Numbered from the stretch's first letter, positions 24,989 through 32,107 are shown. The stretch is 32,107 nt of DNA from Polyangiaceae bacterium (GCA_016929495.1 JAFGIS010000066.1:1-32107); one strand, 5' to 3'. Program-made: numbers and translations. Notes: generated by a model not told the origin, from the sequence alone.

Positions 24989-25422
24989 CTGGCGTCCTGT
25001 CTCCGTACGCCGTCGGATTCTGCCGAGCCTATCGCCGCAAACGAGACGCCCTCATCAGCATTGGGCCAGGTTCGCCGCCCGGGGGTGTGACCCTTCTCAC
25101 TGGCTTCGACTCTGAACCCACGTACGCGCTGGCCGAATAGCGCCACCGAACCTGAGGGGTGTGAGAAGTCACGCTACTGCCAATCGCCATTCAGACGCCA
25201 GCCCGGGCCACTTTCGAATCCAGTGTGCCGGTTGGAATCCGCCATCGCACTGGTCCCATATCCATATCTGTGGTCGATTCTCCCCTTTTCGTAACCGTTG
25301 TCTCACGGTTGGAGAACCGTCAGAAAGACCCCACAGGCCCACATATGTGCTCTGCTTGTGGTCAGCGATTGACAGTAACGCAGCTGGGTAGAGAGCTGGT
25401 TCCTTTCGGAAGGGAGTCCCGC
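24989..25422. other. Intergenic region, 434 bp
   Basis: This gap lies between the membrane regulator and the frameshifted lipoprotein gene. It contains the half-site cluster at 25293-25320 and a TTGACA at 25369-25374 without a good -10. No gene was seen. Confidence 0.4.
25293..25320. promoter_or_regulatory. AACCGT half-site cluster
   Basis: AACCGT (25293-25298), ACGGTT (25305-25310) and AACCGT (25315-25320) make one inverted pair plus a third half-site. The cluster lies about 100 bp upstream of the lipoprotein start. It may be an operator, but six-base units make chance possible. Confidence 0.3.
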
Positions 25423-26648
25423 ATGGCCAAGGTATCTGCGCGTCCTCTTTTTGTGCTGGTAGCTTCCAGCACGCTTGCATTGACCGCGTGTTCTGACACT
25501 GCGGATGAGACCGGGGGCACCGGAGGCGGTTCGCCCGGGGACACCGGTGGAACGGCCGGAGGCGGCGCAACCGGTACGGGCGGCGTCACGGCCGCTGGGG
25601 GCACTACCGGGGTGACCGGCGGCGCGACCAGCGCAGGCGGTCTCACGGCGGCGGGCGGGTCGCCCACGGGCGGATTGCCCGGTACAGGAACTGGCGGTGA
25701 CACCGTGGCGAGCGGCGGATCCACTCAAGCCGGCGGCGCGACCGGCACAGGCGGCGACACGAACGCGGGCGGCGTGACCGTGGCTGGTGGCAGAAGCAGC
25801 ACCGGTGGTAGAAGCGCTGGCGGCAGAAGCAGCACCGGCGGCAGAACCGGGGGCGGCGGCGAGACCGCGACCGGCGGCGTGGGTGACACTGGCGGCACCA
25901 GCGCAGGCGGCTCTGAACCGACTGGCGGAACGACAGGAACTGGCGGCGGAGCGACGGGTGGCGTCGGTGGGGACTTACCTGCCGTCTACGACGACGAGAA
26001 CACGGGCGCCGACTGCCCAGTGCCGACGACCTTCCCGGCATTCAACGCGCTGACGTCGGTCGGGTGGAGGCAAACGAGGTCGTCTGGATCGGGGATACCT
26101 GGATCACGATCCCCGGAATTCAGCACACGCGCGTCAGGGACTTGGCGCGTGTCGCGGGCAGCCTCGGCCCGGACGAAGACTACGTGAACCTGGCTGGCCC
26201 CTACCTCTACATGGCAGACGTCGCAGAACTGTACGACACCCGGGAGGCGGGCGAGACCCAGGTCAAGGTCGTGCTCATGGACGGCGGGACCTGGGACACG
26301 ATCCGCGGAAACGGCTCCGACGCGTCCGTCAACGGCGCGGCCAACGCGTTCGAGCAGTTCTTGAGCAAGGTCGCGAGCGACGGCACCGTCGAGCACATCG
26401 TCTACTTTCTCGTTCCAGAACTCCCGCTCATCCCGGGAGTGGCAGCCTTGCGGCCAAGAGTACGGCAGGCGTGCGAGCAGAGCGTTGTGCCCTGCCACTT
26501 CTTGGACCTTCAGCCGCTCTGGGCAGACCCAGACCCCGACGACGCCGAATACACCGACAGCAGTGGCATACAGGCCTCGGCAGAGGGCGCCAGAGTCATC
26601 GCAGACGAGATCTGGCGCATCATGCAGACGTACTGCATCGCCCAATGA
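25423..26648 (+). pseudogene. Frameshifted SGNH-hydrolase-like lipoprotein gene
   Basis: The 5' part starts at ATG 25423 with AAGGGAG upstream. It encodes a lipoprotein signal (STLALTAC) and a long Gly-Gly-Thr linker, then GADCPVPTTFPAFNALTSV. The frame then runs into an unrelated reading ending at 26187. The natural continuation is in another frame from about 26050: EANEVVWIGDTWITIPG, YLYMADVAELYDTREAG, VKVVLMDGGTWDTI, VEHIVYFLVPELPLIPGVAALRP and CHFLDLQPLW, to the stop at 26648. One base lost between about 26045 and 26064 would explain it, though a larger deletion at the junction is possible. The nucleophile motif reads GDTW where SGNH enzymes have GDS, so even a repaired protein may lack normal activity. 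A GTG at 26064 could start the second half alone, without export. Confidence 0.72.
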
Positions 26649-26694
26649 GGGGCGGCGTCCGCACGCAGAAGCAGTACGGCCCCCTGCTCCGCTA

Positions 26695-27444
26695 TCATCG
26701 TGCACCGCGCCGCGCCGGCCACTGGCCGAGCACGTACATGAGCACGCCCTCGATCCGGGCCTGGGTGGTGCGGTCCAGGTCGACGAACCGTACTCCGAGC
26801 CCGTACGGCTCACTCGGGCCCGTTCGTCGCACGACCCGCGCCTGAACCGAAATGACCTCTGGCACGCTGCGCAGGACGATGTCCAGGGTGACCGCCGTTC
26901 CGGCGGGAAGGTCGTGCAGGTCGTCCGATGCGTTGAACGCGACCAGAGCCCCGCTCAGGCTCAGCGTCGCGACTTGTGCGCCCCGCACGCCGGCGGCGGA
27001 CGCGACACTGGCCACCAGGGGCGCATCGATCCAGACGCGCCGGTCTCTGCGATGCTCACGCTTGCGCGCGACGACGGCCGTTTCCTGGGGCGACTCGTCG
27101 GCTGCAACGCCATCCAACGCGCGCAGTGCCGCCGAGCTCATCTTCGCGAATACGACCGTGAAAGCGCGCACCAGTCCGGTCACGGCGTCGGGCACGATGC
27201 TGGAGACCCGAGCCGAGATGGGCAGAAGCGGATCACCACGCTCGAGCTCGAAGATGACCGACACCGGAGAGCCGAGCGGCGGGGGCATGGCGCACAGAAT
27301 GTCCGCGGAGTCCGAGCCGAGCCTCGTCAGATAGAGAACCCGCGACTGTCCGTCGGGGAACTGACAGAGGGCTCTGCCGATCACTCGAGGGTGCCTGTGT
27401 TCGTCGTGCTCGATCGCGCGCTGGGTCGACACGGCCTGCGCCAT
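26695..27444 (-). CDS. PilZ-domain protein (two PilZ-like halves)
   Basis: The protein has 249 residues and appears cytoplasmic. The second half (about 125-245) has RKREHRRDRR, which contains the R-x3-R element for c-di-GMP, then TLSLSGALVAF, GTAVTLDIVL and YGLGVRFVDLD, the usual PilZ strands. The (D/N)-x-S-x2-G motif has Thr at its first position, so nucleotide binding may be weakened. The first half (about 15-115) has similar strand spacing but lacks the R-x3-R motif, suggesting a degenerate PilZ or YcgR-N-like domain. The gene is convergent with the SGNH-like gene and divergent from a receiver-like gene. A role in c-di-GMP output is expected from the family. Confidence 0.8.
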   Translation of the reverse strand: MAQAVSTQRAIEHDEHRHPRVIGRALCQFPDGQSRVLYLTRLGSDSADILCAMPPPLGSPVSVIFELERGDPLLPISARVSSIVPDAVTGLVRAFTVVFAKMSSAALRALDGVAADESPQETAVVARKREHRRDRRVWIDAPLVASVASAAGVRGAQVATLSLSGALVAFNASDDLHDLPAGTAVTLDIVLRSVPEVISVQARVVRRTGPSEPYGLGVRFVDLDRTTQARIEGVLMYVLGQWPARRGAR

Positions 27445-27515
27445 GACTCCGATTTGACAACGATAGCACGGGTCGGCGGGCCGAGCTCCCGACCTGCAGG
27501 CGGGATGTGTCCCAG

Positions 27516-27536
27516 GGCCCGCTTAACCGGGCCTTT
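27516..27536 (+). terminator. Small hairpin with T-run upstream of the receiver gene
   Basis: GGCCCG (27516-27521), a 6-nt loop and CGGGCC (27528-27533) are followed by TTT. It sits 20 bp upstream of the GTG start of the receiver gene and could end leftover transcription or attenuate the leader; it is short. Confidence 0.35.
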
Positions 27537-27556
27537 CCGGTGGCCGTACGAGTGAT

Positions 27557-28060
27557 GTGCGCATCCGTGTGCTAGTCGTCGTGGACACCGAAGCCGCGAG
27601 TCCCATACAACTCGCCCTCGATCGGGCTGGGTTCGACGTGACCCTGGCACTGTCGTGCGCAGAAGCGAGACAGTGTGCGTGGCTGGGGCCCTTTGCCGTC
27701 GGCGTCATCGACATCAAGCTCGTCGACGGCAGCGGCATCGAGCTCGCAGACTGGCTGTGCCGCGAAGCGCACGTCTGTGGGGCTCTTCTCCGTGGCGACG
27801 AGTCCTGGAGCGAAACGCTTTGCTCTGCGGGCCCCGTCGTGAACCAGGACTACGCGCCGCAGCAGTTGGTCACCGCCGTCGGACAGCTGGCACAGCACGT
27901 GCTCAAGCGGCAGCTCACCGAGGTCGGCGACATAATACGCCGCCACTCGGCTCGGCCTCCGGGGGGCAGGTGCGTGGATGCCGTACAGCGTGGCCGCGTC
28001 AGCAGACGACCCCCGCACCCGACGAGCGGAAACAACAGCGAGGCCGTGCGCAAGTCCTGA
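27557..28060 (+). CDS. Degenerate response-regulator receiver protein
   Basis: The protein has 167 residues, with a receiver-like fold over about residues 1-120: RIRVLVVVDTEAASPIQLALDRAGF, then GPFAVGVIDIKLVDGSGIELADWL. The central Asp (in VIDIKL) is kept. The acidic pair is reduced to one Asp in VVVDTE. No Thr/Ser is visible at the switch strand (GALLRGDESW), and the conserved Lys is absent (VVNQDYAP). It is therefore likely a pseudo-receiver that does not follow the normal phosphorylation cycle. The C-terminal about 45 residues are Arg/Pro-rich without a known domain. The start is GTG 27557; an ATG two bases before is in another frame. Frame choice is supported by the receiver pattern. Confidence 0.65.
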   Translation: MRIRVLVVVDTEAASPIQLALDRAGFDVTLALSCAEARQCAWLGPFAVGVIDIKLVDGSGIELADWLCREAHVCGALLRGDESWSETLCSAGPVVNQDYAPQQLVTAVGQLAQHVLKRQLTEVGDIIRRHSARPPGGRCVDAVQRGRVSRRPPHPTSGNNSEAVRKS

Positions 28061-28351
28061 TCCCTGGTCACGGTATGAAATCTGGAATTTAGGGCGTCCG
28101 GACAACGCAGCGGGAGACTGAAGTCATGCCTGACCGAGAGTCCCTCGGTCGTCGGATCATGTGAGCGCTCTCTGCTCGTCGCGCGCGATGTTCATGGCCC
28201 CCATCCGTCAGCAGCACCAAATCACGCAGGCGCTGAAGCAAGCAGCCCGCGGTGGCCGCCGCCCGATGTCCAGCGGCAGGGTTCATTACGCTTGCTGCAA
28301 ACCAGATTAGCGACTCTTATACTCCTTCCTTCCAGCGCTAGCAGAAGACCA
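28061..28351. other. Intergenic region, 291 bp
   Basis: This is the gap between the two receiver genes. A possible promoter lies at its right end (28295-28323). The rest shows no repeats or coding signal that I can support. Confidence 0.35.
28295..28323 (+). promoter_or_regulatory. Possible promoter for the second receiver gene
   Basis: TATACT (28318-28323), with a poor -35 (CTGCAA, 28295-28300) at 17-bp spacing, lies 28 bp before GTG 28352. If real, transcription starts after TTG 28292, which supports the shorter protein. Confidence 0.35.
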
Positions 28352-28747
28352 GTGCCCGCCAGGCCGCTGCATCCCGGACCGCTGCTCATCGTGGACGACC
28401 GCGTCGAAGTGCGCTCGGCGCTGGCGCGGTTCTTCGGGCTGTGGTTCGAGCGCGTCTACGCCGCGGCTTCGCCGCGCGAAGCCGACGGCATACTTCAGGA
28501 GCACGCGCCGTGTGTGCTGCTCTGCGATTACTGGCTCGGCGACGCGTTTCCGCCCGGCACCGAGCTGATCACGTCCTGGCGCGAACGCTTCCCGTGTCTC
28601 CAGCGCGCCGTCCTGATGACCGGCACCAGAGCGTCCGGCCTGAGCGACGTTCCGGGCATCGATGCCGTTTTTCAGAAGCCCCTCAATCTCAAGGTCGTCA
28701 CGCCCTTTCTGTTGGGCCAAATCGATCAGGCCCCGCCGGAGGAATGA
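28352..28747 (+). CDS. Single-domain response regulator (receiver)
   Basis: The protein has 131 residues and is a stand-alone receiver with all key residues: the acidic pair in LLIVDDR, the phosphate acceptor Asp in LLCDYWLGD, the switch Thr in VLMTGTRA and the Lys in VFQKPLN. It would be phosphorylated by a histidine kinase not present in the window. Without an output domain it may work like CheY or Spo0F, or in a kinase phosphorelay. The start is set at GTG 28352 because the domain begins soon after; a TTG at 28292 would add 20 residues of no clear value. The stop overlaps an ATG that opens the esterase remnant frame. Confidence 0.85.
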   Translation: MPARPLHPGPLLIVDDRVEVRSALARFFGLWFERVYAAASPREADGILQEHAPCVLLCDYWLGDAFPPGTELITSWRERFPCLQRAVLMTGTRASGLSDVPGIDAVFQKPLNLKVVTPFLLGQIDQAPPEE

Positions 28748-29088
28748 AGAGTCCGCATCGGGCGGATGGCGATGGGGCGTCGGCTACCGGATGCGTGCTG
28801 ACAAGGCGGTCTTGTACAAAGGAGCGTCCGGGCGCCACCTGCACCTCGGCAACGAGCACGTTCGAGAGCAGAGCAGCGCGGATCGACTGCACCGGTCCCG
28901 CCGCGGACCCCGGCTCGCGGGATCTGGAACCAAGAGCACCCGGCAATGAGACCGACACCCGGGAATACGACAACTGCACGCGAGGGAGCGTCGCTCTGTG
29001 GACCGTGCACGGCGGATCTCACCTGATCGCCGCCCGCACCGCGGCCTTGCAGCAGGCCTGGCAGTACATCGCGGGCAACGCCGATTGA
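28744..29088 (+). pseudogene. 3' remnant of a CE1/LpqC-type esterase gene
   Basis: The frame ending at 29088 contains SATSTFESRAARIDCTGP, DLEPRAPGNETDTREYDNC and SVALWTVHGGSHLI. This is the standard C-terminal end of secreted PHB-depolymerase/feruloyl-esterase-like proteins, including the catalytic His of GGSH. The nucleophile Ser, acid Asp and signal peptide are missing, and the first about 25 residues match nothing. An ATG at 28744 overlapping the previous stop is probably chance. The fragment indicates that an esterase gene once stood here and that a deletion or insertion removed its front. Confidence 0.65.
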
Positions 29089-29167
29089 ACGGCGGTCGGC
29101 GGCGCCGCAGCGTCCAGCGTGCGTGAGCTTCACGTGCCTGCCCCTGGCGTGGTATACGGGATCCATC

Positions 29168-30262
29168 GTGCTGAAGCGACTCTTCGTGGACAACTTCCGG
29201 GGCCTCGTGAACTTCGAGTTCCGGCCAGGCCAGCTGAGTCTGCTGCTCGGGCACAACGGCAGCGGCAAGACAACAGTCTTCAACGTGCTCGGCGCTCTGC
29301 GCGATCTGGTCGTGCTGGGGGCTCCAGCAAGCGACCTATTCAGGTATTCTGCAACGAAGTGGGACAAGCGGGACATCCAGCGCTTCGAGCTCGACGTAAT
29401 CGACGAAGGCGGCACGTATCACTACGTTCTCGAAGTTCTGCACCCCGCAAAGGCTCCTGGGACGGCAGTCATCCGAACCGAAACCGTGAGTCTAGACGGA
29501 GCCGCGCTCTATCGGTTCTCGGACGGAGAAGTCCATCTCTACTACGACGATCAGAGTCCGGGACCCGTATTCCCGTTTCGACCGGATCAATCGTTCCTGA
29601 CGAACATCGAGCCGGGACGCACGCAGCGCACCGCTCGCCTTGCGCAGTTCAAGGACTTCCTGGTGCGACTGGGCATTTTGCAGCCGAACCCGTTTGCCAT
29701 CGACGTGCTTTCGCGGCAGGACCAGAACTTCCTGGCGCGCAACGGCAGCAACTTCGCGCAGTTCTTCGACTACCTGAACGACGAGCGTCCGGATGTTAGA
29801 ACAGACCTCGAGCGCCGCTTGGGCGAAGCGGTCCCAGGCTTCCGCAACTTCCTGTTCAAGCGCGTAGGGGACGCCAAGGCGCTCATGGCCAGCTTGGGGG
29901 ACCCCGGCCAGACTGCAGAGTTCAATCTGGGTGAGTTGTCGGAGGGTCAACGCGTGCTGGGTATCCTCTATGCGGCGGCCTGCGGCTTGATGCGAAAGGG
30001 CTCTCTGCTCTGTTTCGATGAGCCTGACAACTTCGTGTCGCTATCCGAAATCCAGTTGTGGCTCCAGACCTTGCGGGACGCGGTCGACCAAAACGGAGGC
30101 CAGGCGCTCGTTATCTCGCATCATCCCGAGGTCATCGACTATTTGGCGCTCGACTCGGTGTGGCGCTTCGAGCGCACGTCTGGCCCGGTGATGCTCGTGC
30201 CGTTGGAAGTCGGCGAGGAGTCCGAGCTCAGGCTCTCGGAGATCATCGCGAGGAGCACGTAG
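29168..30262 (+). CDS. ABC/SMC-like AAA ATPase (OLD/AAA_21 type), candidate defence protein
   Basis: The protein has 364 residues. The N-terminus LKRLFVDNFRGLVNFEF leads into Walker A GHNGSGKTT (residues 28-36). A long insert follows (about 60-245), then a signature-like LSEGQRVLGILYA (about 258-270), Walker B LLCFDEPDNF (Asp284-Glu285) and the switch His in VISHHPEV. This layout is that of stand-alone OLD-like or RecF-like ATPases found in many anti-phage systems. No nuclease domain is fused at the C-terminus. The start is GTG 29168; upstream residues in the frame fit no family. It is one base away from the next gene, which encodes a TOPRIM-like protein, so the two probably form a complex. 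A role in DNA metabolism rather than defence is possible. Confidence 0.85.
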   Translation: MLKRLFVDNFRGLVNFEFRPGQLSLLLGHNGSGKTTVFNVLGALRDLVVLGAPASDLFRYSATKWDKRDIQRFELDVIDEGGTYHYVLEVLHPAKAPGTAVIRTETVSLDGAALYRFSDGEVHLYYDDQSPGPVFPFRPDQSFLTNIEPGRTQRTARLAQFKDFLVRLGILQPNPFAIDVLSRQDQNFLARNGSNFAQFFDYLNDERPDVRTDLERRLGEAVPGFRNFLFKRVGDAKALMASLGDPGQTAEFNLGELSEGQRVLGILYAAACGLMRKGSLLCFDEPDNFVSLSEIQLWLQTLRDAVDQNGGQALVISHHPEVIDYLALDSVWRFERTSGPVMLVPLEVGEESELRLSEIIARST

Positions 30263-30263
30263 T

Positions 30264-30827
30264 TTGTCCGTGAAGATACGATGCCAGCTCTTGTGCGAGG
30301 ATCTGGAGCAGGAGAGACTCTTGCGTCCACTCCTCGTCCGCCTCCTCCCATGCAGAGTCCGGGTGGAACCGCGGAAACCTCGGGGTGGCGCCACGTTCGT
30401 CCTGAGCCGTCTCGCGAACGCCGCGACGTACGTTCGCCAGCGCCCTCATGAAGCGGTCGCTCTTGTCATCGTCATCGATGGCGACGACGTGGGCCTCCAA
30501 GGTCGGCTTCGTGAGATCGCGCAGCGGCTCGACGCTGCCGGCTTCGATGCTCGCAAGCCCGATGAACGCATAGCCCGCTGTGTGCCCTCGCGCAATGTCG
30601 AGACATGGGAGTTGTGGCTGTCCGGCCGCCGCGACCTGAACGAAAGCACGGACTACAAGCGTGAGGCTCAACCCCAACTGGGGACCGGAAGCCGTGACAC
30701 CTTGGTCGAGGCGTGGCTCGTGCCGCTTTCGCCCGATCAGCAGGAGGAAGAGCAGGCCAAGCTACCTGCGCTGACCCACGCGCGCCACGAGTTGGCACGC
30801 TTGCGACAGGCGCGGGCGCACCACTAG
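30264..30827 (+). CDS. TOPRIM-like small protein, partner of the ATPase
   Basis: The protein has 187 residues. Near the start CQLLCEDLEQERLLRPLL places a Glu (Glu12) as in the first TOPRIM motif. VALVIVIDGDDVG carries an acidic D-x-D cluster (Asp72-Asp74-Asp75), as in the second. Further on, VPSRNVETWELWL and NESTDYKREAQ look like conserved blocks of a DUF4276/TOPRIM-like group. Such proteins are proposed metal-dependent nucleases. A TTG start at 30264 is chosen because AGGAG lies eight bases upstream; GTG 30270 is an alternative. It follows the ATPase gene after 1 nt and precedes fni by 32 nt. The nuclease role is inferred from motifs, not shown. Confidence 0.7.
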   Translation: MSVKIRCQLLCEDLEQERLLRPLLVRLLPCRVRVEPRKPRGGATFVLSRLANAATYVRQRPHEAVALVIVIDGDDVGLQGRLREIAQRLDAAGFDARKPDERIARCVPSRNVETWELWLSGRRDLNESTDYKREAQPQLGTGSRDTLVEAWLVPLSPDQQEEEQAKLPALTHARHELARLRQARAHH

Positions 30828-30859
30828 GGACCTGCGACGCGCCGGCGCGGAGCCGCCTC

Positions 30860-31903
30860 ATGACCGACATCTCACAGCGCAAAGCCGATCATCTGGATCT
30901 CGCCACGAGCGGTGACGTTGCGTTTCACGCGACGACGACGTTGTTCGAATGCGTTCGGTTGGTGCACGACGCGCTGCCCGAGCTCGGCCTCGACGAGATC
31001 GATCTGTCGCTTCGCGTCCTCGGGAAACGTCTGAAGGCGCCGCTTCTGATTGCAGCCATGACGGGCGGCACCGACCGTGCGGAGCGCATCAATATCGAGC
31101 TCGCGTCCATTGCGGAAGAGCGCGGCTACGCGTTCGGTCTGGGAAGCCAACGCGCGATGCATGTCGATCGCCGCGTGTCGACGAGCTACCAGGTGCGCAA
31201 GGTGGCACCGTCCGCGCTGGTTCTGGGCAACATCGGGGCTGTGCAGGCGGTCGGCATGAGCCGTGACCAGATCCTCGAGCTCGTGACCGGCGTGGGCGCA
31301 GACGCCCTGTGTGTGCACCTCGACCCGGCCATGGAAATCGTTCAGCCCGAAGGCGACCGGGATTTTCGCGGAGTCCTCGAACGGCTTGCCCGACTCGTCC
31401 AAGAACTGCCCGTGCCCGTGGTGGCCAAAGAAACGGGATGCGGGCTATCACGCTCCGTTGGGGCGCGGCTTCGAGCTGCGGGCATTCGGCACGTGGACGT
31501 CTCCGGCGCGGGCGGCACGTCCTGGGTAGCCATCGAGGGCCAGCGCGTGCCCCAGACGCGGATGCATCTCGGCAGGGCGTTCCGAGAATGGGGCATCCCC
31601 ACGGCCGCCAGCGTGGCGTGGCTCGCGGACCAGGGCTTCAACACCCTGTTCGCCACCGGAGGGATCCACGACGGGCTCGAGGTGGCCAAGGCGCTGGCGC
31701 TCGGCGCGACGGCCGCCGGAATCGCGCGGCCGGTCCTCCAGCGCCTCGACAGCGGCGGAAGAGCTGCCGTGCTCGAATACCTGGCCGCCGTCGAAGGCGA
31801 GCTCAGAGCAGCCATGCTGCTCGTCGGAGCACGCGCGCTGGCCGAGCTGCGGCAGGTGCCCCGCGTCGTCGTCGGGGAACTGCGTGACTGGCTCGCGGTC
31901 TAG
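30860..31903 (+). CDS. fni: Type 2 isopentenyl-diphosphate delta-isomerase
   Basis: This is an FMN- and NADPH-dependent enzyme of 347 residues that interconverts isopentenyl and dimethylallyl diphosphate in isoprenoid synthesis. Landmarks are RKADHLDLA near the start, LIAAMTGGT, GLGSQRAMH, VLGNIGAVQ, the QPEGDRDF block, VVAKETGCGLS, VDVSGAGGTSW and FATGGIHDGLEVAKALALGA, which form a TIM barrel. The motif usually written HLN-x2-QE reads HLDPAME here, with Asp155 and Met158 in place of Asn and Gln; the adjacent QPEGD is intact. The start is ATG 30860 with GGAG upstream. It may be cotranscribed with the two genes before it, but the functions are unrelated. A strong inverted repeat begins at its stop codon. 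Confidence 0.93.
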   Translation: MTDISQRKADHLDLATSGDVAFHATTTLFECVRLVHDALPELGLDEIDLSLRVLGKRLKAPLLIAAMTGGTDRAERINIELASIAEERGYAFGLGSQRAMHVDRRVSTSYQVRKVAPSALVLGNIGAVQAVGMSRDQILELVTGVGADALCVHLDPAMEIVQPEGDRDFRGVLERLARLVQELPVPVVAKETGCGLSRSVGARLRAAGIRHVDVSGAGGTSWVAIEGQRVPQTRMHLGRAFREWGIPTAASVAWLADQGFNTLFATGGIHDGLEVAKALALGATAAGIARPVLQRLDSGGRAAVLEYLAAVEGELRAAMLLVGARALAELRQVPRVVVGELRDWLAV

Positions 31904-31927
31904 TGGCGTGTCTCCAAGACACGCCAC
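31903..31927. terminator. Hairpin at the fni stop
   Basis: GTGGCGTGTCT (31903-31913) and AGACACGCCAC (31917-31927) form a perfect 11-bp stem with a 3-nt loop, starting in the stop codon. There is no T-run, but position and stability fit transcription termination. Confidence 0.6.
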
Positions 31928-31964
31928 ATAGCTACAAACCCGTGTCCTGGCTCAGACTGTGGGC

Positions 31965-32023
31965 ATTCGCCGCAGAACTCGACGGCTTCGCCCGCTGATA
32001 GGCCGTCGAGTTCTGCGGCGAAT
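31965..32023. repeat. 21-bp perfect inverted repeat
   Basis: The arm at 31965-31985 (begins ATTCGCCGCAGAACTCG) is exactly reverse-complemented at 32003-32023 around a 17-nt loop. Flanking ACCCGTG (31938-31944) and CACGGGT (32036-32042, approximate) can also pair, giving a larger interrupted stem. It lies in non-coding DNA after fni. Confidence 0.8.
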
Positions 32024-32069
32024 CACGGAGACAGGGCACGGGTGCCGCTCGCCAGAAGTCGTGCCGGGT

Positions 32070-32107
32070 TTCTGCCCGCCCCTCACCCTGTTGGCGGGCG
32101 GGCAGAA
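32070..32107. repeat. 12-bp inverted repeat cut by the window end
   Basis: TTCTGCCCGCCC (32070-32081) is reverse-complemented by the last 12 bases of the window (32096-32107), with a 14-nt loop. Pairing may extend beyond the window. It is the third strong hairpin within 205 bp. Confidence 0.7.

Overview
The window is GC-rich bacterial DNA with a strong G/C third-position bias. It carries many secreted lipoproteins with long Gly-Gly-Thr/Ser linkers, a Cys-rich protein with a MYXO-CTERM-like tail, and sigma/anti-sigma gene pairs. Together these suggest a large-genome Myxococcota species, most likely of the order Polyangiales. This placement is inferred from gene style, not from a search.

Layout. 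Positions 1-1.8 kb: the translation block rpmI-rplT-pheS, with no pheT after pheS. 1.7-3.5 kb: an ABC half-transporter on the opposite strand, overlapping the 3' end of pheS. 4.0-5.4 kb: a group-2-like sigma-70 factor. 5.7-6.6 kb: an exported protein with Cys at nearly every fourth residue. 6.6-20.0 kb: a locus of surface lipoproteins for plant cell wall, above all rhamnogalacturonan-I (RG-I). It holds a CBM3 lipoprotein, a cutinase-like alpha/beta hydrolase, a GH53 galactanase, a DUF4846 lipoprotein, a PL11 rhamnogalacturonan lyase, a decayed FnIII/discoidin protein, a CE1-type esterase and a GH43 arabinanase homologue. The GH43 protein lacks two expected active-site residues and is the last gene of an operon with an exported protein, an ECF sigma factor and a FecR/PEGA/TPR anti-sigma protein (18.8-23.3 kb). 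23.7-25.0 kb: a membrane protein with an N-terminal DNA-binding-like domain, divergent from that operon across an intergenic region with two related palindromes. 25.4-26.6 kb: a frameshifted SGNH-hydrolase-like lipoprotein gene. 26.7-28.7 kb: a PilZ-type protein and two receiver-domain proteins. 28.7-29.1 kb: the 3' remnant of an esterase gene. 29.2-30.8 kb: an ABC/SMC-like ATPase and a TOPRIM-like partner, 1 nt apart, which is a candidate anti-phage pair. 30.9-31.9 kb: type 2 isopentenyl-diphosphate isomerase, followed by three strong inverted repeats up to the window end.

How the genes fit together. PL11 cuts the RG-I backbone, GH53 the galactan side chains and CE1 esterases the ester decorations. 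A CBM3 protein can hold the cell on cellulose, and a GH43-like protein may sense or bind arabinan. An approximately 85-bp sequence block is shared by the upstream regions of the cutinase-like/GH53 pair and of the PL11 gene, which suggests common control. Several members of the locus are decayed or have altered active sites, so it appears to be changing.

The most novel signals are the ATPase/TOPRIM-like pair, the putative GH43 pseudoenzyme inside an ECF sigma operon, the shared upstream block and the palindrome pair at 23.3-23.5 kb. No tRNA, rRNA, CRISPR array or transposase gene was recognised.
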